A stretch of 15,661 nt of DNA from JAQCEJ01 sp046160425 (lineage in GTDB: Bacteria > Planctomycetota > Planctomycetia > Planctomycetales > Planctomycetaceae), in the NCBI GenBank assembly GCA_046160425.1, contig JBJXGP010000506.1:1-15661 (forward strand). Reading direction: 5' to 3'. Under the pieces are notes generated by a model, which did not search any database, was not told the DNA's origin, and saw only the letters and a list, made by a program, of their open reading frames with translations. A program made the translations under genes and the position numbers. This document shows positions 6,250-13,709 of this stretch, piece by piece (positions within the stretch are counted from its first letter, which is position 1; each line of letters opens with the position of its first letter).

Positions 6250-7947
6250 CTATATATTCAGAAGCACATCGAACAATTCGTCGATGATGCCGATCATGCG
6301 GGCGGAGGCTTGATAGGCGCGCTGGAATTCCATCATTTTGATCGCTTCTTCATCGAGGCTGACTCCTGAAAACTGCGAACGCTGGCTCTGAAGCGAATCC
6401 TGATAAGCCGACAATCCGTCAGTTAGCGACGTGGTGGTCGCCGACGACTGAGCCAGCGTCGAAATCAGCACGTCGTAATACTCGATGAGGCTGGCATTCT
6501 GCATGACCGCGACGGGATTATCGCTGAATTTCGCCAGCAGTTGTGCATTGCTTCCATCGGATGGCCCTCCGCCTCGAGCCGTCGCGAAGTAGGCGTGGTC
6601 GTCCCGAACGATCGAATTGACCGCGATATCGGTCGAATCCTCCCCGACGAAAAATGTGTTGATCCCCAACGACGCCAGGACGCCGCTGGTGTCGTTGTTG
6701 AACGTGTATTCGTAATCGTCATCGGCTGTGATTTTCAACCGGTTGTCGTTGGTGATGACGGCGGTGACGTGAGGATTTGCCGCGTTCAGGGCATCGCGCA
6801 GTCCTTCCAGCGTCAGATCGCTGCCGATTCCGTCGAGGTCAATGTTGATGATCGAAGATTCGGCGATGCCCGTGAGCCGGTTCTTCACCGAGAGTTCGAA
6901 ACTCCCGTGCGTCGGCGAGAACCGCAGGCCGGCGTCGTTGAGTACCGCCGTGGCATCGGAGACGACAGATGCCCCGGTCAGGCTGGTGAAGCCCTTAAGC
7001 CCTTGTCCCGACGAGTGGATGCGGTTGAACTCGTAGATAAAATTCGCGATATATTCATCCAGGTCGTCGACGAATCCTCCGAGGACATTGTCGCGACCTT
7101 CGATGACCCCCTTGATCTCGCCGCCGAGATGAGAGACGTCGCTCCCCGTTTGTTCCAGGTTGACATAGGTGACTCGCACGCCGCGATCGAGTTCGGTCGT
7201 CGCTTCGAGGTATTGAAAATGACCGGCGAGGATCAGATAGTCGGTGGGCGTGCGAACATCAACCGAACCGTCGCTCCGCTCTTCGTACTGTATCGGCATG
7301 ATTTCCGACAGACGCTGCAAGGCATCGTACCGCTGGCTCCGCAGGGCACCGGCGTCGCTGTCGATCAGTCCGCCATATTCGGAACGTACAATATCGAAAT
7401 TCAACTGGTACACGGTGTCGACAAGGCGGTTGGCTTCCTCTACAAGCGACTCGAGCTTGATCGATTGCGCGCTGCGCAATTCATTGATCCGGCCGCGCAG
7501 CGATTGGATTTGGTCAGCGAGAGTCTCTCCGTCTGCGACGGCGAATTGGCGGAAAGGGATCGATTCGGGCTGATTGACCACATCGTTAATCGTTCCCAGA
7601 AACTGGTTCACACCCTTGGAGAGCGCGCCGTCACCGAGTTCATCGAGTTCGGATTCCAACTGTCGATAGATCGACTTGAGGGCGTTCGATGCCGAATACT
7701 CGGAACTGGATGCGTGAATTCGCGTTTCGAGATATTGATCGATCTGCTGGCGAATGCCGTCCGCTTTAACGCCCGTCCCCAGAATGAGCGCGCCGTTCGA
7801 ATACGGCAGGTTGGTGCTGATGTTGAGTTTTTCGCGGATGTATCCGGGCGTGGCACTGTTGGAAATATTCTGCCCGGCGACGTGGATGCCGGTGGTGAAT
7901 ACTTCCAGACTTCTGCCGACGGCGGCAAGCGCCCCGTTAAGGCCCAT
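6250..7947 (-). CDS. flgK: Flagellar hook-associated protein FlgK
   Basis: Hook-associated protein 1, which caps the hook and is the first junction protein before FlgL. The 565-residue product begins MGLNGALAAVGRSLEVFTTG and carries the axial-protein motif GQNISNSATPGYIREK (about 25-40). FlgK features follow: LGTGVKADGIRQQIDQYLETRI, the FLGTINDVVNQPESIPFRQ region and the EYGGLIDSDAGALRSQRYDALQRLSE stretch. The C-terminal D0 helix is complete: GVSLDEEAIKMMEFQRAYQA, then SARMIGIIDELFDVLLNI. Length is near that of E. coli FlgK (about 547). GAGGG lies 5 nt before the ATG. It is preceded by the flgN-like gene, its probable export chaperone, and followed by flgL. The 208-bp gap before it and 231-bp gap after it hold palindromic repeats. 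Nothing is missing in the protein. Confidence 0.97.
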   Translation of the reverse strand: MGLNGALAAVGRSLEVFTTGIHVAGQNISNSATPGYIREKLNISTNLPYSNGALILGTGVKADGIRQQIDQYLETRIHASSSEYSASNALKSIYRQLESELDELGDGALSKGVNQFLGTINDVVNQPESIPFRQFAVADGETLADQIQSLRGRINELRSAQSIKLESLVEEANRLVDTVYQLNFDIVRSEYGGLIDSDAGALRSQRYDALQRLSEIMPIQYEERSDGSVDVRTPTDYLILAGHFQYLEATTELDRGVRVTYVNLEQTGSDVSHLGGEIKGVIEGRDNVLGGFVDDLDEYIANFIYEFNRIHSSGQGLKGFTSLTGASVVSDATAVLNDAGLRFSPTHGSFELSVKNRLTGIAESSIINIDLDGIGSDLTLEGLRDALNAANPHVTAVITNDNRLKITADDDYEYTFNNDTSGVLASLGINTFFVGEDSTDIAVNSIVRDDHAYFATARGGGPSDGSNAQLLAKFSDNPVAVMQNASLIEYYDVLISTLAQSSATTTSLTDGLSAYQDSLQSQRSQFSGVSLDEEAIKMMEFQRAYQASARMIGIIDELFDVLLNI

Positions 7948-7977
7948 GATATCCCTCGCTGATAACGCTCATCAACT

Positions 7978-8102
7978 CGTTCCCAAGCTCTGCTTGGGAA
8001 CGCAAGACCGCGAAGCTCCGCTTCGCCAAATGCATTCGACGCTTCATGACACTGGCGGACAAGCCGCAAGTGCCACCCGGAGCAGGCTAAAGCCTGTGCT
8101 CC
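7978..8102. repeat. Cluster of palindromic repeats, flgN-flgK gap
   Basis: Four inverted repeats stand side by side: an 11-bp perfect stem at 7978-7988/7992-8002 with a 3-nt loop (CGTTCCCAAGC and its complement); a 7-bp stem GCGAAGC/GCTTCGC at 8010-8016/8020-8026 with a 3-nt loop; a stem at 8050-8072 (CACT/AGTG outside, GCGG/CCGC inside, one mismatch); and a CAGGCT/AGCCTG stem at 8083-8088/8091-8096 bordered by GGAG and CTCC. The 8070-8079 bases match, inverted, those at 6082-6091. The array looks like several REP-type elements accumulated in one gap. Confidence 0.7.
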
Positions 8103-8104
8103 CA

Positions 8105-8134
8105 CAATTTCAGGTCAGACAATTTCAAGTCAGA
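8105..8134. repeat. Tandem 15-bp direct repeat
   Basis: Two adjacent copies of a 15-bp unit, CAATTTCAGGTCAGA (8105-8119) and CAATTTCAAGTCAGA (8120-8134), differ at one base. They lie between the palindrome cluster and the 3' end of the flgN-like gene. They could be slippage products or the edge of a repeat element; no function is evident. Confidence 0.6.
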
Positions 8135-8155
8135 TAACTCAAGCAATAAAAAACT

Positions 8156-8701
8156 CTAGATCGATGTATCGAGCAGGACGCCGCCGTTCCCTTCGCGCTG
8201 GGGATGCTGGCTGTAGGTGGGGGGGCGATGTCCGCCGTGAGCGATCAGTTCGATCATGTCGGTATAAAATGCCTGCGCGCGGTGAGCGATTACCCAATGC
8301 GACCAGCCCGCGAGACGCAATTGTTGCGACATTTGCTGAACGAGCAGCAGTTGCGAACGCAGTTTTTCCACAGGTGCATCGGGCAAGGCGTCGATCAGCT
8401 CGCGCAATGTTTTGTGAGGTAAACGAAGTTGAGCCGCTTCCTTGAGGATCAGCCGACGTTTGGCCAAGCCCCGTTCGAGTCGCTGCGAGTGAGTCGTTTC
8501 GGCGTCGGCGAGTTGCAGCATCTGCGTTGCGGACGCACTTTTCATCGCGGACGACTTCAATTCGTAATGCGTCAGCAATTCTTGCAAGGCATCGATCAGC
8601 TCGGGAAAAAGTTGCTCGATCTCGGCGAGCAACCCCCGCGCCGTTTTGGGAGGAGACCCGGCGGATGCCGAGCGAATCGATGTGTGGCGTTTACCGGGCA
8701 T
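8156..8701 (-). CDS. flgN: FlgN-like flagellar export chaperone
   Basis: A 181-residue, mainly helical protein just upstream of flgK and flgL. FlgN proteins are cytoplasmic chaperones that bind the C-termini of FlgK and FlgL and deliver them to the flagellar export gate. Residues 22-150 form long helices with the FlgN layout: LLAEIEQLFPELIDALQELL, then ETTHSQRLERGLAKRRLILKEA, then the QLLLVQQMSQQLR helix. The C-terminal tail (IAHGGHRPPTYSQ, ending GGVLLDTSI) resembles the glycine/Pro-Thr-Tyr tail common in FlgN families. Sequence conservation in this family is low, so position next to flgK carries much of the weight. The start is the ATG at 8701 with no clear Shine-Dalgarno, and residues 1-20 are basic and probably disordered. 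The upstream gap holds a large hairpin. Confidence 0.78.
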   Translation of the reverse strand: MPGKRHTSIRSASAGSPPKTARGLLAEIEQLFPELIDALQELLTHYELKSSAMKSASATQMLQLADAETTHSQRLERGLAKRRLILKEAAQLRLPHKTLRELIDALPDAPVEKLRSQLLLVQQMSQQLRLAGWSHWVIAHRAQAFYTDMIELIAHGGHRPPTYSQHPQREGNGGVLLDTSI

Positions 8702-8812
8702 GACTGGAGTTCGTTGTGAGGAAATTTTTCTTCCGATTTGCGGAATTATCGAGTCGAAGCGGGTATTCGGGTGCGGACTCCGAGCGCGAATGAAGGCTCA
8801 TGGGGGCGACTG

Positions 8813-8877
8813 CGGTTCAGTCCCTTCATCAGTTAATGTCGTCCTGATCGGACCATTAACTTCCGAGGGAATAACCG
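8813..8877. other. Large imperfect hairpin in the flgJ-flgN gap
   Basis: A 65-nt inverted structure with four paired tiers: CGGTT/AACCG (8813-8817/8873-8877), TCCCT/AGGGA (8821-8825/8866-8870), AGTTAATG/CATTAACT (8831-8838/8854-8861) and GTCC/GGAC (8841-8844/8850-8853) around a 5-nt loop, 22 base pairs in all. Internal loops are 3/2, 5/4 and 2/0 nt. A competing perfect palindrome, CCGTCC-A-GGACGG, lies at 8875-8887. On the flagellar mRNA this sits about 112-176 nt before the flgN start. No T-tract follows, so it is not a simple terminator. It could be an mRNA processing or stability element, a regulatory leader, or a small repeat element. Confidence 0.6.
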
Positions 8878-8991
8878 TCCAGGACGGAGAATTCGACACC
8901 ACCATGCATAATCGTCAGGGTTTGACACCGGGACGGAGGTGATGCGGCACAATGCGATGATCCACGAGCGAACCGCTGATCGCATCAAAGG

Positions 8992-9399
8992 TTACGCCAG
9001 GGCCGATAGCCGGTTCCCTGTGACCTGACGCTGGAAGGAGTCATACATTGAATCGGAAAACTGCGCCCCATGCTGGCGTGCCAAATCTTCCGCAACTTGT
9101 TGATCAAGCTGGGCTTGGAACATCTCTTCGGCAGCCCCGCCATGCAGATACGCGGGCTTGTCCTGCCCGCTGCGCAGGGCCTTGAACATCTGCTTGTAGA
9201 ACGTGCCGGCGACGAAGTCCTGGAAGGTCTCGCGGACTTTGTCGGTTGTATCGGTTTTGGCAGTGGTGCTGGCCAATGTAGAGGCCGGGCCGATACCTTC
9301 CAGTTGCGACGCCGAGTTCATCAGCCGAGCCATCTGCGATGTCGATTGCGCGGTGGAATTGAGTGAGCGGACGGCGGAGGTGGGGGAAAGGCCTGTCAT
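8992..9399 (-). CDS. flgJ: Flagellar rod-binding protein, FlgJ N-terminal type
   Basis: A 135-residue protein whose residues 54-108 form the rod-binding domain of FlgJ (KVRETFQDFVAGTFYKQMFK, then LRSGQDKPAYLHGGAAEEMF, then QAQLDQQVAEDLAR). In FlgJ this part acts in the periplasm as a cap or scaffold for rod assembly. The C-terminal peptidoglycan hydrolase (glucosaminidase) domain of enterobacterial FlgJ is absent, so another enzyme must open the wall; single-domain forms are usual outside the gamma- and betaproteobacteria. Residues 1-50 are Ser/Thr/Ala-rich and probably flexible. The ATG is 2 nt after the flgI stop, and GAGGA within the end of flgI lies 9 nt before it, so translation is coupled. 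The gene is intact. Confidence 0.92.
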   Translation of the reverse strand: MTGLSPTSAVRSLNSTAQSTSQMARLMNSASQLEGIGPASTLASTTAKTDTTDKVRETFQDFVAGTFYKQMFKALRSGQDKPAYLHGGAAEEMFQAQLDQQVAEDLARQHGAQFSDSMYDSFQRQVTGNRLSALA

Positions 9400-9401
9400 G
9401 G

Positions 9402-10541
9402 TTATCGTTCCTCATACGTCGCATGCAGTTTTCCGGAGCGGTAGAGTTCCCTCAGGATACCGGGGATGTCTTCCTTGGGAACCTGCAACTGATTGAGAGC
9501 ATCCACGAGGTCCGAGAGTTGTTTCGATGTCTCTTGCCCTTCCGTATCCAACCGGGGAATCGAAGTGAACGGCGGGCCGCCGTTTTCGTCATCGTTGCCG
9601 ATTTCGATGGTCAAGTTTTTGTGCGAGATGACCACGGGGCTGATTTCGACTTCTCCGGATACGATCACGACGCCGGTCTTCACATTGACGATCACTTTGG
9701 CTTCGGTGTGCGGGTTCTCGATGCCGATGTCGAGCAGGCGGGCCACGAAATCGACGGGGGTTTCGCGGTACTCTTCGAGAATGTAGACGTCGACGATCCC
9801 CGGCCCGGCGGCCCGTGCGAGCTGCTGGCCTCCCGTTTCAAATTCGAATTCGTCGTTGACCACTCGTGCGACTTCGCTGGCGGCATTGAAGTTGGAATGG
9901 CTTTCATCGAGCATCAGCGTGACCACGTAGCCGCGTTCCTTGTCGATGAACAGCGAATAAAAGTCTTCTTCGATGACGATTCCGCCGGGAATCTTTCCAT
10001 TCGTGAGCGGGCCGTCCCCTTCGATGTAGACCGGGCCTGACGCGAGGCCGACGGCGATGTCGTTAACGACTTCGGCGGTTTCGACGGGCGTGACGAGTAA
10101 ACGCCCGCCGCGCAAACTCTTGGCACCCAGCAGCGAACTCACGTAGCAATCTATTTTTTGTCCTCGACGGATTCCGGCACGGGGAATCGTCGCTTCAATG
10201 GCGACGACGGCGACGTTATCGGCGTCGAGCAGTTCCTGCTGCGTGAGAATGGGGAGGTTGTTGAGCTTCATGACCGAGGCGAGCGCGCGCATGGCCGGTG
10301 CGTTCTTGCCTCCATCGCCGGTCTTGCTCAAGCCGATGACGAGTCCCGTGCCGGTCAGTTTGATCTCCTGCTGGCCGTAGATCGTGCAGATATTCTCGAG
10401 CCGGGTGCGGGCCAGTGCGTTCGATGCCGTCATAACGAGGAGGGTGAAAACGAATCCTTGCATCGACCAACATGACGGCGCGCGGAATCTCCGCCGGACT
10501 CCGGGGTTCTGTTTGTGACTTGTTTCGCACATGGACGGCAT
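9402..10541 (-). CDS. flgI: Flagellar P-ring protein FlgI
   Basis: Periplasmic P-ring subunit, surrounding the rod at the peptidoglycan layer. The 379-residue product has a basic N-region, hydrophobic core FVFTLLVMTASNALA and a likely signal-peptidase site after Ala44. The mature protein starts RTRLENICTIYGQQEIKLTG and has the FlgI hallmark GTGLVIGLSKTGDGG, then ATIPRAGIRRGQKIDCYVSS, GAKSLRGGRLLVTPVE and the VKTGVVIVSGEVEISPVVISH segment near residues 295-320. Length is near the usual 350-380. The C-terminal 60 residues (LSDLVDALNQLQVPKEDIPG, then ILRELYRSGKLHATYEE) are the conserved FlgI end. The ATG at 10541 is only 13 nt after flgH. A second in-frame ATG at 10532 has better spacing from the GGGGAG upstream and may be the real start. 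It needs FlgA, encoded two genes upstream. Confidence 0.97.
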   Translation of the reverse strand: MPSMCETSHKQNPGVRRRFRAPSCWSMQGFVFTLLVMTASNALARTRLENICTIYGQQEIKLTGTGLVIGLSKTGDGGKNAPAMRALASVMKLNNLPILTQQELLDADNVAVVAIEATIPRAGIRRGQKIDCYVSSLLGAKSLRGGRLLVTPVETAEVVNDIAVGLASGPVYIEGDGPLTNGKIPGGIVIEEDFYSLFIDKERGYVVTLMLDESHSNFNAASEVARVVNDEFEFETGGQQLARAAGPGIVDVYILEEYRETPVDFVARLLDIGIENPHTEAKVIVNVKTGVVIVSGEVEISPVVISHKNLTIEIGNDDENGGPPFTSIPRLDTEGQETSKQLSDLVDALNQLQVPKEDIPGILRELYRSGKLHATYEER

Positions 10542-10554
10542 CGCTCCCCTGACG

Positions 10555-11574
10555 TTAGAACGGCATCAACTGATCCCACAGATAAATTCCCCACGGGCGT
10601 TTCGTGGCATCGAAGACCCGGCCGCGCTGGCGTTTGACGATATCCAGATTTGCGACGTTTTCGGTAAGGGCCGTGTTGTCGCGATTCACGTCATCGGGGC
10701 GAAGAATTCCCGTCAATGTATATTCCCAGACGTCGTAGTTCGCGCGGATGCTTTTTCGGGCTTCGAGTACAAGATGACCGTTGGGCATCACATCGACGAC
10801 GGTGGCAGCGATGCGGTATTTGATGCCTTCGCGGTTGATGGTGTCTCCGGCGCTCTGCAGGCGGGATTGCAAAGTTCCATCGATCGACGGTGAATCTGCC
10901 GCGGCGATTGCGAGATTCCCTTCGTCGTCGATCCGCATGAATTCCTTGAGTTCGGCTTTGAGTTGCCCCATTCGCTGGCGGGTATAACGTGCGTTCTGCG
11001 TGACTTCGGAGTTTTCATCGACGACGATGGTGATGATGTCGTGGACCTTGATCTCGCGCGGCAGCGGCTGATCGATGTAGATCCACGAATAATCGCGAAT
11101 GCGGCGCGGTTGCTGAGAACGCCGAATCGTGATCGAATCGAGCTGCATGGCGTTTTGCTGCTGTTGCTCGTCGGTCAGCGGTCGAGGCATGATCTTCGTC
11201 GTTCCCGACTTCGACGGATTAGCAGTCGAGGCTCCCCTTTGAGACGAGTCGGCCTTCTGATATGCAACGGGCTGGGAGGTGCGGCTGGTTCTGGAGGTCG
11301 ACGTTTTCGTGCCCGCGGACGTCCGTATCGGGGCAGCGATTGACCGTCGAGGAACGGGATTGTCGCTTGCCTCGATCGACGCCGACGAAATGCAGATTCC
11401 CAGCGTGCCGAGCGTGAAGACCCCTTGAAGGAGGATTTTGCGCGGGCGCGAACACGTCGCGCGGGTGCCGACGATACTCCACATCCACGGGCTTGGGAAA
11501 AACCAATTCCAGGAGTTCATGTTCTGTTCCTGCCGTCGAATCATGTGTCGTTCATATGCAGTACGGGTTCGCAT
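10555..11574 (-). CDS. flgH: Flagellar L-ring protein FlgH
   Basis: L-ring subunit, forming the bushing in the outer membrane. The C-terminal half is clear FlgH: SWIYIDQPLPREIKVHDIIT, VVDENSEVTQNARYTRQR, the GILRPDDVNRDNTALTENVA motif and the end GRVFDATKRPWGIYLWDQLMPF. The ATG at 11574 overlaps the flgA stop (TAATG), implying coupled translation and 339 residues. An in-frame ATG at 11520 has AGGAA 6 nt upstream and would give 321 residues; it may be the true start. A signal sequence follows (about residues 46-65). Classical FlgH is a lipoprotein, but the only nearby cysteine, Cys61 in LGIC, does not fit the lipobox, so acylation is doubtful. Residues 70-165 are an unusually long Ser/Thr/Arg/Pro-rich linker before the conserved domain, which explains the length above the usual 230. 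Confidence 0.96.
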   Translation of the reverse strand: MRTRTAYERHMIRRQEQNMNSWNWFFPSPWMWSIVGTRATCSRPRKILLQGVFTLGTLGICISSASIEASDNPVPRRSIAAPIRTSAGTKTSTSRTSRTSQPVAYQKADSSQRGASTANPSKSGTTKIMPRPLTDEQQQQNAMQLDSITIRRSQQPRRIRDYSWIYIDQPLPREIKVHDIITIVVDENSEVTQNARYTRQRMGQLKAELKEFMRIDDEGNLAIAAADSPSIDGTLQSRLQSAGDTINREGIKYRIAATVVDVMPNGHLVLEARKSIRANYDVWEYTLTGILRPDDVNRDNTALTENVANLDIVKRQRGRVFDATKRPWGIYLWDQLMPF

Positions 11575-12809
11575 TACGGCTTGAAGTTATCAGGATCGAG
11601 ATTCTTCGAAAGGGACTGTGCGCGTTCTTTGTGATTGTCGGTCGAGTGGCGTGCAGCAGCGTCCATTGGTGTCGCGCGTGAAGCGGCCGGGTCGGCGAAT
11701 ATTTCGGCTTCGTGAAGCCCGCTCACCGTCGCACGAATTCGCTGACGGCCGTCGAGCGACGTCAAGCCGATCACATCGCCAAGCCCTCCCTGGCCGTTGG
11801 ATTTGAATTCCCGGCGGACGCGAATTCCCGGTTGCCGGACGCTCACGCTGACGATTTCGCCATGCTTGACGAGGATTTGAGCACGCACGTCTTTCGACTG
11901 TATCGGCTGACTTTTCTTCATCGGGCGCACGATCTCTTTTCCTGCGATTTGTTCCCAGTCGACAACGGCGATGTTTCGCTTCGAGGCGAATCCCCATTCC
12001 AGATCATCGGCTTGCAGGATGTGTCCCGCGGGGAGATCGCGAGCGACCACGAGAATCTGCGGCGGAGTCAGGATTTCCGCCGCGACGTCCACGGTTTGTT
12101 TTGCCCCGACGGCATCGTTGAGCGACAGCATCCACAATTGACGAAACCCGCCGTCGATCGTCTCAGCGTCCGCCGATGAATGAATGCGCACGGTATCACG
12201 GACTGCTCCGTCGATCAGCCGGATGTCGTCATCGCTGATCGAGACTTGAATTTCCGCCACCTTCCAGTCGGCATTGTGTTTGAGGAGTTCGCGTCGAATC
12301 AAATCGACGGCAACGCGTTCAGCACGTTCACGTTCGCGGTTCGTCAACGATTCGATGACGGTTGCAGTTTTCGGCTTTTTCTCGATGGAGACCTGTTGAA
12401 TGACCTTCTGTTTGACTGTTTCTCGTGGCCTGGCAATTTTCTCGGCGGTATTCGTCCCTCGAATCGCGACCGTAGGGCTTCCCGTAAATTCGATTTGGGC
12501 GAGATTGATTCCGTGCGCAGTCAATCGCTTGCTCAGCCAGTCGTAGTCGAGGCTGACCTCTCGCCCACCGAGTGGAGCGGGGAACAGCGGCAGACGCTCA
12601 AGCTGCATTTTCAGTTGACGGTTGTCGGTGACGATCTGGGCACAATCGCCCAGATAGACCAAGGTTGTGCCGACGGTCGCCTCGTCCTTCAGGCGTATGA
12701 TCGCGGTCTCGGCGTCGATGCCATCAGGACGTGAAGCCTCATCGGCGGCGAGCACAAACGTGCCGGCGCAGAGCGTCAGACCGCAGATGAGAAATCGTAT
12801 CAAGTTCAC
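11574..12809 (-). CDS. flgA: P-ring assembly chaperone FlgA
   Basis: Periplasmic chaperone that helps FlgI form the P-ring. The 411-residue product has a signal peptide (MNLIRFLICGLTLCAGTFVLA, cut before ADEAS). The C-terminal SAF-type domain, about residues 264-390, has the FlgA pattern: ILVVARDLPAGHILQADDLE, the NIAVVDWEQIAGKEIVRPM stretch, QPIQSKDVRAQILVKHGEIV, and VIGLTSLDGRQRIRATVSG. It is longer than E. coli FlgA (219) because about 200 residues of N-terminal and middle region (RERERAERVAVDLIRREL, a coiled-coil-like stretch) precede the SAF domain. The start is a GTG with no evident Shine-Dalgarno; no in-frame ATG lies upstream. Its stop shares one base with the flgH start, and it lies 37 nt after flgG. 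The last 40 residues are hydrophilic and not part of the usual family. Confidence 0.93.
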   Translation of the reverse strand: MNLIRFLICGLTLCAGTFVLAADEASRPDGIDAETAIIRLKDEATVGTTLVYLGDCAQIVTDNRQLKMQLERLPLFPAPLGGREVSLDYDWLSKRLTAHGINLAQIEFTGSPTVAIRGTNTAEKIARPRETVKQKVIQQVSIEKKPKTATVIESLTNRERERAERVAVDLIRRELLKHNADWKVAEIQVSISDDDIRLIDGAVRDTVRIHSSADAETIDGGFRQLWMLSLNDAVGAKQTVDVAAEILTPPQILVVARDLPAGHILQADDLEWGFASKRNIAVVDWEQIAGKEIVRPMKKSQPIQSKDVRAQILVKHGEIVSVSVRQPGIRVRREFKSNGQGGLGDVIGLTSLDGRQRIRATVSGLHEAEIFADPAASRATPMDAAARHSTDNHKERAQSLSKNLDPDNFKP

Positions 12810-12846
12810 TTTGACGTCACATTCATTTGTTGTGTTGAGTGTTGTT

Positions 12847-13647
12847 CTAGAATCGACGCAGGTTCGCGACGAGTTGCAAGGCCTGGTCGGCTGCCTGAAC
12901 GGACTGACTATTCAATTCGAAGTTGCGTTGCGTCTTGATGAGTTCGACCAGTTCTTTCACCGGCTCGACGTTGGACGATTCGAGAAAGCCCTGCGAAAGC
13001 GTTCCCGCTCCGTCTTGTCCGGGATTGGCGAGTTGTGCGGTTCCCGATGCGGGAGAGGGTGAATACAAGTTGTCCCCGCGTTGGATCAGTCCCTGCGGAT
13101 TGATAAAGCGAAAGAGGTTGATCGTCCCCGCCTGGATCGGATCGGGCGTTCCTTGCTGCATGTAAGAGACGACGCCGTCCCCCGAGATCGAGATATTGAT
13201 GGCGTTGGGAGGAATGGTGATCGGCGGATCGATCAATCGGCCACGGTCTGCCGAGGCGAGCACCAAGGCTCCCGCGTCGTTGACGGTCATGTTCCCAGCG
13301 CGGGTGTAGGTGATTTCGGTCCCGTCGGAGACGCCGAAGAAACCTTCGCCGAGAATCATCAGGTCGAGTGGTCGGCCGGTGGCGATGGGAGTGCCGGTGA
13401 CGAAATCGAGCTGCGTGCTTTGCAGTCGAGTTCCCAGTCCGACGGACGATCCGATCGGCGTAAGTTGCCCGGCGGTCGTCTGCGTTCCGGGCAATTTGAT
13501 CTGTTGGTAGATCATGTCTTCGAAGTTGGCCCGCGACCGCTTGAAGGCGGTAGTTCCGGCGTTGGCCAGATTGTTGGCGATGACGTCGAGATTGAACATG
13601 TTGGCGTTCATCCCCGACGCACCCGTGTGTAACGCTCGAATTGCCAT
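12847..13647 (-). CDS. flgG: Flagellar distal rod protein FlgG
   Basis: Distal rod subunit, 266 residues against 260 in E. coli. It starts MAIRALHTGASGMNANMFNL and carries the axial-family signature DVIANNLANAGTTAFKRSRA at residues 21-40. It then has the FlgG-type segment LTPIGSSVGLGTRLQSTQLD, PLDLMILGEGFFGV and the RAGNMTVNDAGALV loop. The C-terminal D0 helix (EPVKELVELIKTQRNFELNS, QSVQAADQALQLVANLRRF) is intact. The ATG has a weak purine stretch (AAGAG) about 7 nt upstream. It follows flgF by 62 nt and precedes flgA by 37 nt, the usual flgF-flgG-flgA order. FlgG-like proteins lack a cleaved signal peptide and are exported by the flagellar apparatus, consistent with the N-terminus seen. Confidence 0.97.
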   Translation of the reverse strand: MAIRALHTGASGMNANMFNLDVIANNLANAGTTAFKRSRANFEDMIYQQIKLPGTQTTAGQLTPIGSSVGLGTRLQSTQLDFVTGTPIATGRPLDLMILGEGFFGVSDGTEITYTRAGNMTVNDAGALVLASADRGRLIDPPITIPPNAINISISGDGVVSYMQQGTPDPIQAGTINLFRFINPQGLIQRGDNLYSPSPASGTAQLANPGQDGAGTLSQGFLESSNVEPVKELVELIKTQRNFELNSQSVQAADQALQLVANLRRF

Positions 13648-13709
13648 AGTTATGCTCTTTTTCAGTCAACAGAAAGTGAAAGGCGAACTTGAACGGCGAA
13701 GGAAAAAGG

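Noticed and set aside
6541..7962. 473-codon plus-strand ORF opposite flgK
   Set aside because: An antisense shadow caused by GC-rich third positions of flgK; no start signal and no protein family features.
9363..10040. 225-codon plus-strand ORF opposite flgI
   Set aside because: Shadow frame of flgI; the FlgI protein is unmistakable on the other strand.
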